Positions 37,131 through 49,716 of a DNA stretch of 64,000 nt are shown here, piece after piece (within the stretch, counting starts at the first letter, position 1; every line of letters starts with the position of its first letter). The notes under the pieces were generated by a model that saw nothing but the letters and a program-made list of their open reading frames with translations, had not been told where the DNA came from and searched no databases. This stretch comes from Osmia lignaria lignaria (lineage: Eukaryota; Arthropoda; Insecta; Hymenoptera; Megachilidae), in assembly GCF_051020975.1 (NCBI RefSeq), contig NC_135042.1:11121888-11185887 (forward strand). Reading direction: 5' to 3'. A program made the translations under genes and the position numbers.

Positions 37131-40100
37131 ATGTGTGTACGTACGGTTGTCGGTACCGAAAGCAGCAAGCCGGTAGCAGTATACAACAACCAGCAGAACA
37201 AATTTCAAAAAGCAAAAGAAAAATACATGAAGTTACACGACGAAATGGTTGCTAAGGAGCTGGAAATCATCGAAGAACGGAAAAGTCAAACAGTCTTCAT
37301 ACCAGAACTTGCCGATGACATTTTGAGGGCCAGCACCATAAACTACAGCTCGTTGCTGAAAGTATTATCAAAGTATTACGAGGCGATACAGCAAACAAAG
37401 ATATTCAAGTAAGTGCTCTTTCTTGTTTTTTAAATTGTATCGTTAGATGAATTCGATTAAATTTGATAGTTCAACCTATTGCTCCGTTTCTCATATTTTA
37501 ACTTGTCACTTATTGTTAGTATATAATGGTAAAAAGTGGTACCATGTTTTAAAGAGAAAAATATAACTAGTCGATCAAAATAAATATGAGAGTCATCATC
37601 TCGTATGAAATTTTATCTGAGAAAAAACACGAGTATATTTTTTTTAACTGAATTCAGATATTTTATTATCGTTGTATGAAATGATTGGAAGATAAAATGT
37701 TGAAATTTCATTTAGTTGTAATAAAAAAGTCCTTTTAGTCGATGAAAAATTTTTAATTAATTCGAATTAATTCAATTGAAATAAAAAATGGGGTACAAAT
37801 ACAGTAAGTTGAAACTTTAAATGGTCGCGGCGTTCTATTGGCGTTGTTCAAATATTTCATGTGAATGCGACAGGTGATAATAAGAGCCTGTGTTTCACTT
37901 ACAAAGGTGATAACTACCAAATAAGCATTTTATTTACCAGTCATTTTTCCTGGAATATATTATAAAAATAGTTGCATCAAAAAGTTACCCAAAGTTTCCG
38001 GGTTACGAAGCCAGATTAGTGAAGTTTCTCGTGTATCGATTGTTATCGAATAATCGATAATCGTAACGTAACAATTTTTTTAAATTGATAGCAAATGAAA
38101 TCGCGTCTGTTTACTAACTTATATTTTAAGATAATTATAATTACTTAATTATTATAATTTTCATGCAGTTTAATATTATTAGAATATTATTTATCGTTAT
38201 TTTTTAAAACATTTGATAGTAAATCAGTTCTCATGATTCCTTGGTATATACATATTGTACGTAGGAAGTAAGTACGGAACTGTAAAAAGACAAATGGTTA
38301 CAGTTCCGTTGAATAATTCAAGGTTTGATTGATATCATTTCGTTTATAATAATGGCAAAGTAAAAAAGGCAAAAAAATGGTACTGGAAGGCTGGTTGCAT
38401 ATACTTCTACATATATATATATATATTCACGCAACATGCTACGTGACTACATGCTCGAATAAAAATGGCACCGGGTACTGACGCGATACACGTTTATATA
38501 TTAAGCGCTACTTGATCTGTGGCAAGAGTAGATGCAATCGAGCCTGACATTTACACATTTTAATTGTTTTTTAATACAAACAGGAAAAAAAAATCGTTCT
38601 TCATTTTTACGATTAACGTAATTACAGCATCATTAATTAGCTAGATCGTCAAAGTTGCAGCTTTAGACTTAGACAGGAAATTAGTCATCGTTGGTTTTTT
38701 ATTTATAGGAAAGATTATTTTATCTTACAAATAAAGTAAAAGAAGAAATTTTGAAAAAATACACAAACGTTGGTCATTCTAACACAGAGATTTATTATAG
38801 AAATTGTGTAATTAACTTAGTGTTTGCGTTATGTAATGGCTAGGTAGCTGATACATGGAGAAATCATGGGAAAAAGTTAACCGAATTTATACACATTTCA
38901 GTACAATTTAAAATTCTTTTATTTTCGAAAGTTATTCGAAAGAAATTTTACTAATAAAATAAATAGAACTTGATTGGTATAATTATTGTAAGATTATAAA
39001 TGCAATTTCTCGTGAACGGGCAACGAACCTCGGATATTTGATTCATCGTGTATTTATTGATTTAGTATGGTCTTTGATCCTTCTTCAAAAGACGGTTAAA
39101 ATAAACTTTGATCCAACCGTCTTCTGTACCTTGAATGAAAAATCACGATTACACTTCATCCTGCACGCTGTACATTTCATTGAATCAGGACAGGTTTTAG
39201 GAAAATTATTTTCAGAATTTGACACGACATACACCAGAAAGTTTGGCTAGTTATCAAGTTCAAAAATATACATTTCTAAAGAACAAGGAATTTCATAAAT
39301 TTTTCTTCCCCTCTCCTTTTATTATCTGACAATTTTTTAAATATTTCCCGCGAAAGCTGAATGTCATCGTCGATTAATTATCAACGTCAAGGCTACGAAA
39401 CCTAACGGTCCTTCGACCAAGTGAAAGTATGAAATTAGGTTGCACGTTCACAGATCAGCATTACTAATATTCTATTTTCTAAAATATTATTTCTCAAGTG
39501 TACGAAGTATGTACCGTTCTGGTGTACCTTTCCTAGGCCCAGGAGTGACCCGACACTGTTTTGTTCGAAGGTTACAAATCTTTTACACCTGCAGTCCACA
39601 GAAATACCTGTCTGCTTATCCTTTTTATACAGGGTGGTAAACTCAAAACCAGTCCCTACCTCTCAATATCCTTCAACGATTTTACCTAGTAGTAATGTAA
39701 AATATACATTTGAACGGTATATCATTTATTTCGTCGAGCGGTAATATTGAAATTGGTCGAATCGCACCGAACAGATCGGGATTGAAAAGGATATGTAGGG
39801 TCGATTTGATGTGCATCACCCCGTATGATTTGTCCATTCCATTTCTGCACTTCCAAGTCAGCAAGTCCATTAGCAGGTCGAAAGCAAAACGCACCACCCT
39901 TCACCTGTTCCTTTTCTTCTTACACAATGCCCTCTTTCAACCGTATCCTATCCGCTACGAAATACACCAGCTATGGTATTGTGTTACGTTGATCTGGCGT
40001 TAACACCGGTAGAACCTCTATTATCCGGACTAATAGCGAGACTTATACTACTGTATTAAAGTAATGGGAGACTTGATGGCATATAAAATCATTTTCTGAC

Positions 40101-43100
40101 ACTGTGCTATTCGTATGTTCCTACTTTCGTTAGTTTAACTAAATATAAATAGTTGATCGTTTCTATAAAATGAAAAGTTATTTAAGCGCCAGTATATAAT
40201 TGGTACACATACATACATATATAAGTGTACATAAGATTCCATTCTATCAGTGCGATGACACAGCGTCAGCAAACGAAGGTAATTTATTTAACTCGTTCTG
40301 GTTAAACACGCGCCAGATACCGTAAGCATTCGCTTAAACGGCCGACAGAATTATATTATTGGCAAATGTCTTGTTCGTATTTTAGTCCCAAGAGAGTTTA
40401 GCGAGACAGATGGGGGAACGACTTTGACGCACGCCTTATTGCAACGTCACATCAAATCTTCACTTTCAACTAGCCCTGTGCACCCCCGTGTAAATACAAA
40501 ATGTGTCTTTTGACCAAACGCCAGCTAAACCATCGGCCAGATGTGCTGGTCCCGGATTACGGACATTAAAATTCTTCACCAAACTACCTGCTATTTCTTG
40601 CGAAATGACCGACCACAGAAAAACCCATCTCCTGCTACCCTCGAAAATCCATGAATTATTTTATTCCTCTACCTGGAAATTCCCTGCCACCTTTTTCCTG
40701 AATAAGAAACAAATTAAACGCGAACACGACGAATGGCATGAAATAGAAATAATATTAATATTAATTAACCGTGGTTGTTAAAAAAGCCTTCAAGATTTGT
40801 GGGAACCATTTAGCGGAACTAGGGGAGTCAGTAGGGTCAACTTTATACAGGAGCTTCCTGTTCAGGAACTGTAACTTCTTTTACTCTCCCACATGGTTCG
40901 AAAAATGATAAAAAAGTATGTACCATATTGCATCATATTGATTCACTCTTATCAGTATTTCGAAGAAAAATCAGCGTCAACGAACGTCAGGTGTGTCCAC
41001 CTGATTTCTAATTTTAATGTAGAACACATATACGGGTATCGTATGGATGGGTGTTTAAATCAGGATGATAAAATTGCAAGGCAAGTGCATACGTTTGCAA
41101 TCTAAGCGATGGGTTGCGTGCCATCTCGCACGTTTCCCGGTGGCTCTCGATAAATGGCTGGTACACTCTATACCTGCAAGCCTATGCTAACCCGACCATC
41201 GACAGTCCCTTGCATGTTTGCGCCTCGTATTACTGTCTCTACGCGATTCGCAACTAACGTCACCCTTCCTTCATAAAAAAATAAAAAAATAATTTATATG
41301 TATAGAGAAATAACAATTTTACTTGGTTGTTTAGGGACGCATCGAAGGAAACGGATTGCTTCGATACAGAGGGGTAATCAAAATATCTGGCTGACCTCGA
41401 ATTCAGTTGGAAATAATTGATGTGAGAAAAGTGGTGACGTTAATTCTGAATGATTGATAGTTGTGAAACGTGTGGGATACGTGTCGCAAACTTTACTGTT
41501 TATTTGCAAAACAATTAAATAATTATGGAATCTTGGAAATATCAACGTTGTATAATTCGATTCAACTTTCTTAGAATATTTAGCTTGAGACAGTACTTAC
41601 GTGTACCGCTAACTGAGCAGGAATCTAAACTGTTTCTTTTCCTTCCTCCTATCATCGTTCAAATGCGAGACAATGGCGTAAAAGAAATTTAGCAGACGAG
41701 AAAATCTTTTGCTTCCCATAGCTCGTATGAAACGTGGAAGGATTTTTGAAGCGATTCTTTGAAAGGTTCTTGACCGCCTTTGAACACCTTTCGCATACTA
41801 TACAAGATGATTCGAAGAATTTCCAAACAGGATTCGGTGCGTTATTTAAACGCACTTGATCGAAATCGTAAGAAATATTTTATTTTTGTTAATACTCGTA
41901 AAAATGTATAAAAATTGAATCGTTCGCACAGGAATGCTCGGTTCATTGACTGTTTAGATCCGAGTACATCTACGAGTACAAACAGAGTAGATAAAAAATT
42001 ACCATTCATCGCAAGTTTCGTAGACGAACACAACGAGGCACAGGAAAAACAAAATTCTAAGTAGATAAAGAATGAATCATCGTTTCTTTAACCGTTCGAC
42101 GACATGATTCGCATTTTAAAAATGCTCAGACATCTCGTTCTTTTCTTTTTAATTTTCTTTTCACCTTATGTAACCGTTTGGAACATTTATTATTACTCAA
42201 TTTCCTAAAACGCGTATTAATAATCGTTAGCGTGTCAACTGTTGATAATTAGAATTATCGTATCTTGAATAATTGCGACATACCGTTGTCTCGTGCTACG
42301 GTCATGATTAATTAGTTAAAAAAAATTGCTTGGAAAGTAGGATATTCCCAAGTTGGTCAGATCCATGATGTCGTAGGAGACAAACGCGAGAAGGTAATTT
42401 AACCGGCTTCGGAACACGCACGCGATGTAATTATCATACGAGATACGTACAATTGACCACACTTTCCGTGTTCCATTCATAACGTTAACACGCGTGGCCA
42501 AAAGCGTGTACGACCGATTACACGAGCACAGGATAGGTACCCTCCTTAATCTATTTTTCTTTTCTTTTTTTTTTTTTTCAAAAATATTACCACTATATTA
42601 TTTAATAACTCACAGGTGTTTGTTGTTCTAAACCACAGTGTAGTAACAGGTAATAGAGAAGCAAGATAGATAGCGTGCAAACCGCGTTGTGCATCATAAC
42701 GGATAGTGCTAATGTACTCGTTTCTTTGCGGGAGATAAATTTTCCACGAATATTATTGTCAGCGGGGAAGATAGTACCGCTTTCTTCCTTGTATCTCATT
42801 CTACACTCGTATTTACATATGTAGGTCTTCTGTAACGTTATCTCAGTAATGTTTCAGGATTAATTGACAAATAGAAAGCTTGTACTAATTAAAAGAATCG
42901 TGAGAATTTAATAGTAATTTGAAAGACTTGGAATGCAAGATACGCATTATCGTGGAGTAAATATTTTATTTTTTTTCACCTACCTAAATCTCTAAAGATT
43001 TCTTTCCCAATTAAGCGGGAGAATCCGAAGAATGTTAAATATTTGCATGTAAATTTTCTCGAAGCTCTGTCTACAGAGAACATTAATTGTAAACCAATGG

Positions 43101-45076
43101 AAAGATGAAGTACCAAGCTATAACGGGATATTAGTTCTATCGGCTGTGTGCGAATTGATTACATCGATGTGGCAGACCCAGGGTAAATATTGAATAGTCT
43201 AGAGAAGTTTGTATCGGTCAGCTTCGTGCAAACACGTCTTCTTTTTCTTTCATTTTTTTTTTTTTTTTTTTTTTTTTCAATCATGTGCAAAATGTTTAGC
43301 AAAGAATCCTTGTTCCACCTTGCTAGCGATAAGTATCTCTTGATCCATATTTTAGTTTCACACCGTATTGCACAATAATACGACAGTTATTTTTATCTCT
43401 CGAAGAAGCAGACGTGTTTTGTTCGAAAGAGCTTTAGATTATCATCCAGCTGATTTTAATTTATTGACACGTTGATTTGGGACTCACCAGGTGCGTCTAC
43501 CGTATGACGCATAAGGTGCGTCGTTGATCTGGAACGTGTAAACAGTGGGTTACACACGAGATTCTCCTATAGGTATTCAAGGTGTCTGGCGCCTGAGATG
43601 ACGATGATGCTGGCATGTAAGTCTCGTGAGTCGGACTTAACGAAGAACCGGATCCTCTAATAAGATGCGGTCACGCGACTTGTGTAAACTCCATCGATGA
43701 CGGTACATATATAGCTGGCCGATTTCAGATTCAATCTGAACAAACAGGAGATTGTATACTGTTTAACATTAAACGCATAAAGTATCATAATCATGAATAC
43801 TCTCTATTGAAAGACGGAATCGCAGTAACGCATTAATCAGGATACAAGACTCGTTTGATTAATGGAATGAGTTTCCATGAACGACGCTGATAACCACCCT
43901 CGTGTCTGAAATTATAGGCCCTTAACTCGAGAACGATGCGATGCCTGTTTAAAGAGTTGAAACGAATTACAGCATGCCAATGGTCTTTAAAATAAATTTT
44001 CGCAAAGTGTTAATATATATTTTTCCTTTTTCTTTTTACAGAGTTTTATTCTACACCACGCAACCAGCTCACGTAATCATGATCGCAGCAGTATTGTGCG
44101 TAACATCGGCTCTTGTATCGACGACCGAGAGAACACATGTTGGTCATTCTCAATCTAGAGCAACCTCTTTCATCTACCTTGCATCGTTCGTGATGCATCT
44201 TGGTGCCCAAGTCTGGATGACATTTGTCTCGGGTAATTTCCTACGATCATTTCAGACCCGAGAAACGACAAATACTTATTTACGAAATTCTACTTTTTTC
44301 AGCTGCTAAATTTGTACCTTTTTTTTTATTACCACACAGGTCTTTCGTTATATTTTGCATTGCCAAGACACACGTTCGGAGAGGTACAACGTATTTTGTT
44401 TCCGAGATACTTTACCATCAATGCCTGTCTCAGTTTTACCACCCTTCTGATATTCGTCAAGTACCACCCAATACACACATGGAACACTGAAATTGCCATT
44501 CAGGTTTGTACAATTGATATACGTATACCATTATTTAATTTAGAATTGTATCAACAGGTTCTTCAAGTGATCAGTATGAAGAATTCAGTCTGGTCAAGTA
44601 ATTAAATAATGAAGAAGGAGAAATTGTGAATACCCATTAAAATTATATTATTAATTTAATCTAGAAACTTTAAATATGTATCATTATGATATTAACATAT
44701 TATTGTAGATAATCATTCACCGTTGTGGCGTTCAATGATACCCCATTCAGGTTTCTATGCTAATTAAAAAATTATGTATTTTTTCCAGGTGGGTGCAATG
44801 TTTAGCGCCTTCTTTTTGGAGCTACTGATACGACTGTATCTGACACCACCTCTTCTGCAACTGATAGTACAAAAGAACACTTTGGAACGTGCCGCTGGAG
44901 TCGGCAATGAAATCGGTGTTCATAATCCAGGCCCATTGAAACACTGCCCTCATTATTTAAAGATTCATCAAGCCTTTCGACGTGTTCACGTTTACATTGC
45001 AATGGGAAATATGCTAACCATGGGATGTACAGTGTTACATCTTCATTATATAGCTAGCAAATTATGCATTCTTTAA
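37131..45076 (+). CDS. TMEM205-domain (DUF4149) membrane protein
   Basis: Multi-pass membrane protein of 306 residues. Exons: 37131-37408, 44042-44232, 44340-44503, 44789-45076, with a first intron of 6.6 kb. The C-terminal two thirds match TMEM205. HLGAQVWMTFVSG corresponds to GMQMWVTFVSG of the human protein, and LPRHTFGEVQRILFPRYF to LPRHTFGLVQSKLFPFYF. There are about five hydrophobic segments, starting at VIMIAAVLCVTSALV. The first 92 residues are soluble, charged and coil-prone (KFQKAKEKYMKLHDEMVAKE) and have no counterpart in the 189-residue human protein. The leader is open in frame upstream, but 37131 is the first ATG, in a good context (AACCATG). Function in insects is unknown to me. 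Confidence 0.85.
37409..44041 (+). other. Large first intron of the TMEM205-like gene
   Basis: 6.6 kb with no credible exon on either strand. The open frames inside it are short and lack splice or similarity support. It includes pure poly(T) runs near 42565 and 43255-43277. A stretch at about 39632-40050 is possibly transposon-derived. Its size in a region of otherwise compact introns suggests it could hold enhancers, which is inference. Confidence 0.6.
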
Positions 45077-47312
45077 AAATGCGATCAATCCTCCTTGAAT
45101 TTCATTGAATACGCACGTATTCAGATGTTTCGTATAACAGTGGGGATGAAATTTCATGATTATTATAATATGGTAGAGAGAATGAGAATTTAGCATTTGT
45201 GCTTCTAAATATGCGAAATATTTAATGAGAATATCTGACACAGTTTTTAGAATGAAAAACAAAAAATATATACTGCCAAGTTTTACCATAATTAATTGTA
45301 TACGAAAGAAACTGAACTTGATCTATCCTTCGTAGAACGAGTATTCAGTGTAATTTAGTCGCATTTTCGTCGTAGAGAATTTTAATTCCTGAACGTTATG
45401 AGCATTTAATGAACCTTCTGAAACGAAGAACATTAGTTATTTAATTTATTATTAACGCAATGCATTAATTATAATAAAAGTGCAAAAAATAGATAACGAT
45501 AAACGTAAGTTATACTTTCACGTTTATCCATGAGATTCTACATTGATATTTTTATTGTTAATCGCTTCCTCTTTTTCTTTGATTTTTTTCTAGAAAAGTG
45601 CAATGTGCGTGCTTGTGGAGACGTATGCCTTTTGATTGAAATGTAAGAAAATAAAACGCAATTTTATCTGGAGGAATGAATGAATCATGAATGAAAAATA
45701 TGATGTAGAATAAAAGTGCATGTTTTTAGTCTTTATTTGTTTTAAGCAAATATACGCAAAATTTAAACGAGGACTTCCCTTCTTGAGGTAATAACTAAGT
45801 CTTGCCAAAGTTTAATATAAATTATTATATAAATGGTTTTAATCGTTGATATTGAATTGAATTGAAAATGTAAGGTAATTAAAAACTTACTCTGTATCAG
45901 AGTTAATAATATTTATTAAAGTAGCACTAGTATATAATAGCTTAATTTCTATAAGTGTGTCAAGTTGTTGGATATTCTATAAAAGAAAAAAAAAAAATAG
46001 ATAAAGGATTAACTTAAAAAATGAATGTTTTAATTCTGACTGGCTGCTATTCCGACTCGTGTACACGCATTTCATTATTATAAATAATGCATTTCGCTCA
46101 TTATGTAACTTTAAATTATAAAATACTTGGAGTACCAATATAGATTTTGCTCTTCTAAAATTGAAATCGTGTAAATTATACATCCCATCACGTTACTTTC
46201 AGTACAGAGAACTATGATTCTTAATGTATATATTAATTGACTTAAATTATTTTCACATTAATTTAAATAATTAATGTATTAAAAAAAAAAGAGATCTATT
46301 TTTAGCTACGATTCTTACGACACAATCTTACAAATTTTAAAAGCTCGTGAGTAATCACATCGTTATCTAAATTATTTCATTATTAATATTAATATCACCA
46401 ACTCTATTCGCTAATAATTTTCGTCATTGTAATAAAATGATTTGATCTTTTTTATTTTTATTTAATTATGAATATATGATGTAATATGATGTCATTATAT
46501 ATTTTTAAACAAGTCATATTAATAATACAGTCCAATTCTTGTATGGAAAACCTGTCACAATATTCTAATCTTTCCTATAAAATCAAGCAAATATGTAAAT
46601 ATAAACATATATACAATTTTATAACGTAATAGATATATTTTATTTTGCTTTAATTTATCAAAAACGCTTGTCCAATTTTTATTTAACAATGTTTTTAAGA
46701 AGTAGATCGATTCATTATTTTGAAACTCAACTAATCTTGCGTATATATCATCACAAAATAAAATACATCAATTACCATCATACATTACATAAATATATAT
46801 TATATATATATATAGTTCATCAGTCTCTATACATTGCATCTTCAGGATTTTACTTATCGATTATTAAAGAAGTACTATGTAACTTAATTAGCATTCAATG
46901 AGCTCTTATAATTATATTATTTTACTTAATATAGTCTATGATTGTTCAACGAACCTAAGAATAATAAATACACGTAAGATACCAGTGGCACAGTTTAAAC
47001 ACATTGCGTCGAGTTAACATATAAGAACCTCCTTGAATGGATATTTAAGAAATTACTAAAATTTATAACCAACTATTCAATTTAACTCAACATTACCCAC
47101 ATATCGAATTTTCGATATCTTAAAAAGTAACTAATATTTGTACATGACTATTTTACAGGTACAAAAAAAAAATCATATAAAACATACGATAGTGACAAAA
47201 ATCTGTACAAATAATGAAAACCATAAGATGCAATAAATTTAAGTAAGAACTCGCAGTGAAATGTTACGCATACAGTAAAATGATACTGGCTTAATGATAA
47301 AAAATATTTTCT
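45077..47312. other. Convergent spacer, TMEM205-like / DCAF7
   Basis: 2.2 kb, very AT-rich, tail-to-tail. It should hold the two 3' UTRs. A TA microsatellite lies at about 46796-46814. I found no gene. Confidence 0.6.
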
Positions 47313-48538
47313 TTACACCCTGAGGATTTCTGCTGCTTTATTATAACAAATTGCAATCCAATCGGGCTGTGTAGCACCCCACTGAATCTGATTCACTTCA
47401 CCTTCTGCAGCAGTGTAAGCGAGAATCGGATCCTCGATAGCTCTTGGCATTTGTTGTATATCCCAAATTAATGCTTGATGATCATCTCCTGCTGTACAAA
47501 TATGACAAGATGAATGTGGAGCCCAAGCTATGCCATTAACGCTTGCTCTGTAAAATTAAATAAATGTTTCAAGAATTGATACGAAACACACAGATGAATG
47601 AAACTAAATTAGTACAGGACGACGTATACCTATGATTATTTAATCTCGCAACTGGCGTACAAGGGACCCGAACGTCTAAAATTATTACTTCGCATGCATC
47701 CATCGCAACCGTCGCCAGATAATTAGGATCTTGCTTATTCCAAGCAAGTCTCAACAATGGTGTATGCTGTGGATCTTCGTAAATTATCGTCGAATGTTCC
47801 AAGTGTCGTAAATCAAACATTCTCACAGACCCATCGGCGCCAACAGATGCGAACATGTCGCGACCACCACCGGCTCGACTAAATGCAATATCATATACTT
47901 CTTTGTCATGGGCAATTAATTGTGTCTTAACATGGCCGGTAACCATGTTTACTCTACCCAAAACTTGGCCTGTTTCTAAACCCCAGATGGTACATGTTGT
48001 GTCTATACTTGAAGTACCAATTAAATTTGGATCTACTTCATTCCAATCAAAAGATGTGAGAGGAGCACAAAAATCTGAATTCTTATTGTTGTTTAAGACA
48101 CATTCTAAACGAGTTTCTGGTTCAGCTGCTCGCCAGACTCTTAGATAATCACCAGATGTAGCTAAGAGATCAGGAAACAAACCTAAAGAACAATTAAAAA
48201 TTGTGTTATTTTTTCTAGTACTGCAACTATAGATGAAACTACAAATGAAAATACCTCATTTTTAAATGAAATCAACAATAAATACCTTTACTATCTGGTA
48301 TCCACATAATTTTTGTAGTTGGATAAGGATGATCAAAAGTACTTTTGGCACTAAATTCAGAGGTTTCTTCATCCAGTGATACTATTTGCACTTTGTTGTT
48401 ATATTCTTCTACAAAGCTACCAAGAGCCAAACGAAACCTCTTATCAGGTCGAACAGACCAGTTCATACTATACAAGGGCCATGGTGCTTCATATTTGTAA
48501 ATTTCTTTTCTTTTCGGCGGTACACTATGTAACGCCAT
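47313..48538 (-). CDS. DCAF7: DCAF7/WDR68 WD40 protein
   Basis: WD40 scaffold that binds DYRK/HIPK kinases and is counted among DDB1-CUL4 associated factors; its Drosophila counterpart is wings apart. Exons (-): 48286-48538, 47630-48182, 47313-47547; 346 residues (human 342). Landmarks: KEIYKYEAPWPLYSMNWSVR at the start, then DLLATSGDYLRVWR, TSSIDTTCTIWGLETG, FASVGADGSVRMFDLRHLEH and AGDDHQALIWDIQQMP, ending AAEILRV. Conservation is so strong that product identity is not in doubt. It is divergent from the ribonucleotide reductase gene, with 1.2 kb between start codons. Confidence 0.96.
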
Positions 48539-49716
48539 TATTGTTTCTTGTTTGCTTTATTAAAAACAATTCATACTTAATAACTAAAATTCTTTTTAGG
48601 TTGTAATACAATTTTTAATAGGGAAAATATACCCATACTCATTAACAAAACATTGTTTATGGAATAAAGTTGTATACTTTACTGAAGTATATTTTTATGA
48701 AATATAAACAAATGTAAAAATTACTTGCGCTTCGATACTAACCTTAAAATCAGAAGCGTTTAAAATGCAACCGGTTTTGAACGCAATTTTCTTGCAAATA
48801 GTACAATTTTTTTTTATTTCATAGTAAACATGTTATCGAGTAGACTATCTTACAATACGATTATTAACTGAAAGAAGCTAAAATTTGAATTAACACGTTT
48901 CATAAAAGTATACAATTAACCAAATCTTTTGTGATAACATAAAATGGCGCTCTTTTAAATTTGACATTTTACTGCTATCATGTGTATATATCGACCTCTA
49001 AAACTTTCTTATAATTTTAATATTACAGTCAATTATGATAACTAAATTGCGCTTTTCTAATTAGCGATATTATGTACTCAATAAAAAACTTAATTTATTA
49101 TCTAAAATAAAAATAAGCATAGGTCAACATTAGAATAAGTAGAATATGCAACCGATTAGAAGAAAACAGGTGTGTCTAGGATCAAGTTCATTAATCATTC
49201 CTAAAATCATCCGACGAATAAGTTATATATTTTACAAACGACAGTTTTTTACAGTATATTGACTTTTCATTGAAGATCATACCTTACGTTCATGTGCATA
49301 CATACAAAATAGCATGCGCAATCCCGTAAAATACGCGGGAAAATTATTATCTCTATATTATGGTTTTAAAGCTAATTTTTATTTGAAAAAGAAGGGAAAT
49401 TATTTTATTTGATCTCCAAACAAGTACAGTTTATAAACATGTGCTTTTTTTTATATTGTAGGGAGTGATATGTTTTGGCGGTAAAAAGTAATTAGCTGAT
49501 TGGTCAATGGTAGTTTGGCGCGAAATCTAGCGATGGAGTACCAATAGAAGACGCCGATGGTGTCAGTTCGGTAACATTAGGGTATCGTTGCTCCAGCTTG
49601 CTCCAGCTATAAAGTGATCTCATTGATAACTTCTTTGAGAATCTATTGTGTTCATTTTTTCTGTAATATTGTATATATATTATACATATTATATTACATT
49701 TATATCTTATATTATA
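48539..49716. other. Divergent promoter region, DCAF7 / ribonucleotide reductase
   Basis: AT-rich except for the final 400 bp on the reductase side, where E2F-like and CCAAT-like sites lie (separate entry). No gene is seen. Confidence 0.6.
49335..49525 (+). promoter_or_regulatory. E2F-like and CCAAT sites upstream of RnrS
   Basis: GCGGGAAA lies at 49335-49342, TTTTGGCGG at 49473-49481, an inverted CCAAT box (ATTGG) at 49499-49503, and TTTGGCGCGAAA at 49514-49525. The last is a full match to the palindromic E2F consensus TTTSGCGCSAAA. The start codon follows at 49717. Ribonucleotide reductase small-subunit genes are classic S-phase E2F targets in animals, so this arrangement makes sense. Actual binding is inferred. 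Confidence 0.7.

Noticed and set aside
39440..41105. Several 60-97-codon open frames in the large intron
   Set aside because: No recognisable domains, mutually inconsistent frames and no splice chain.
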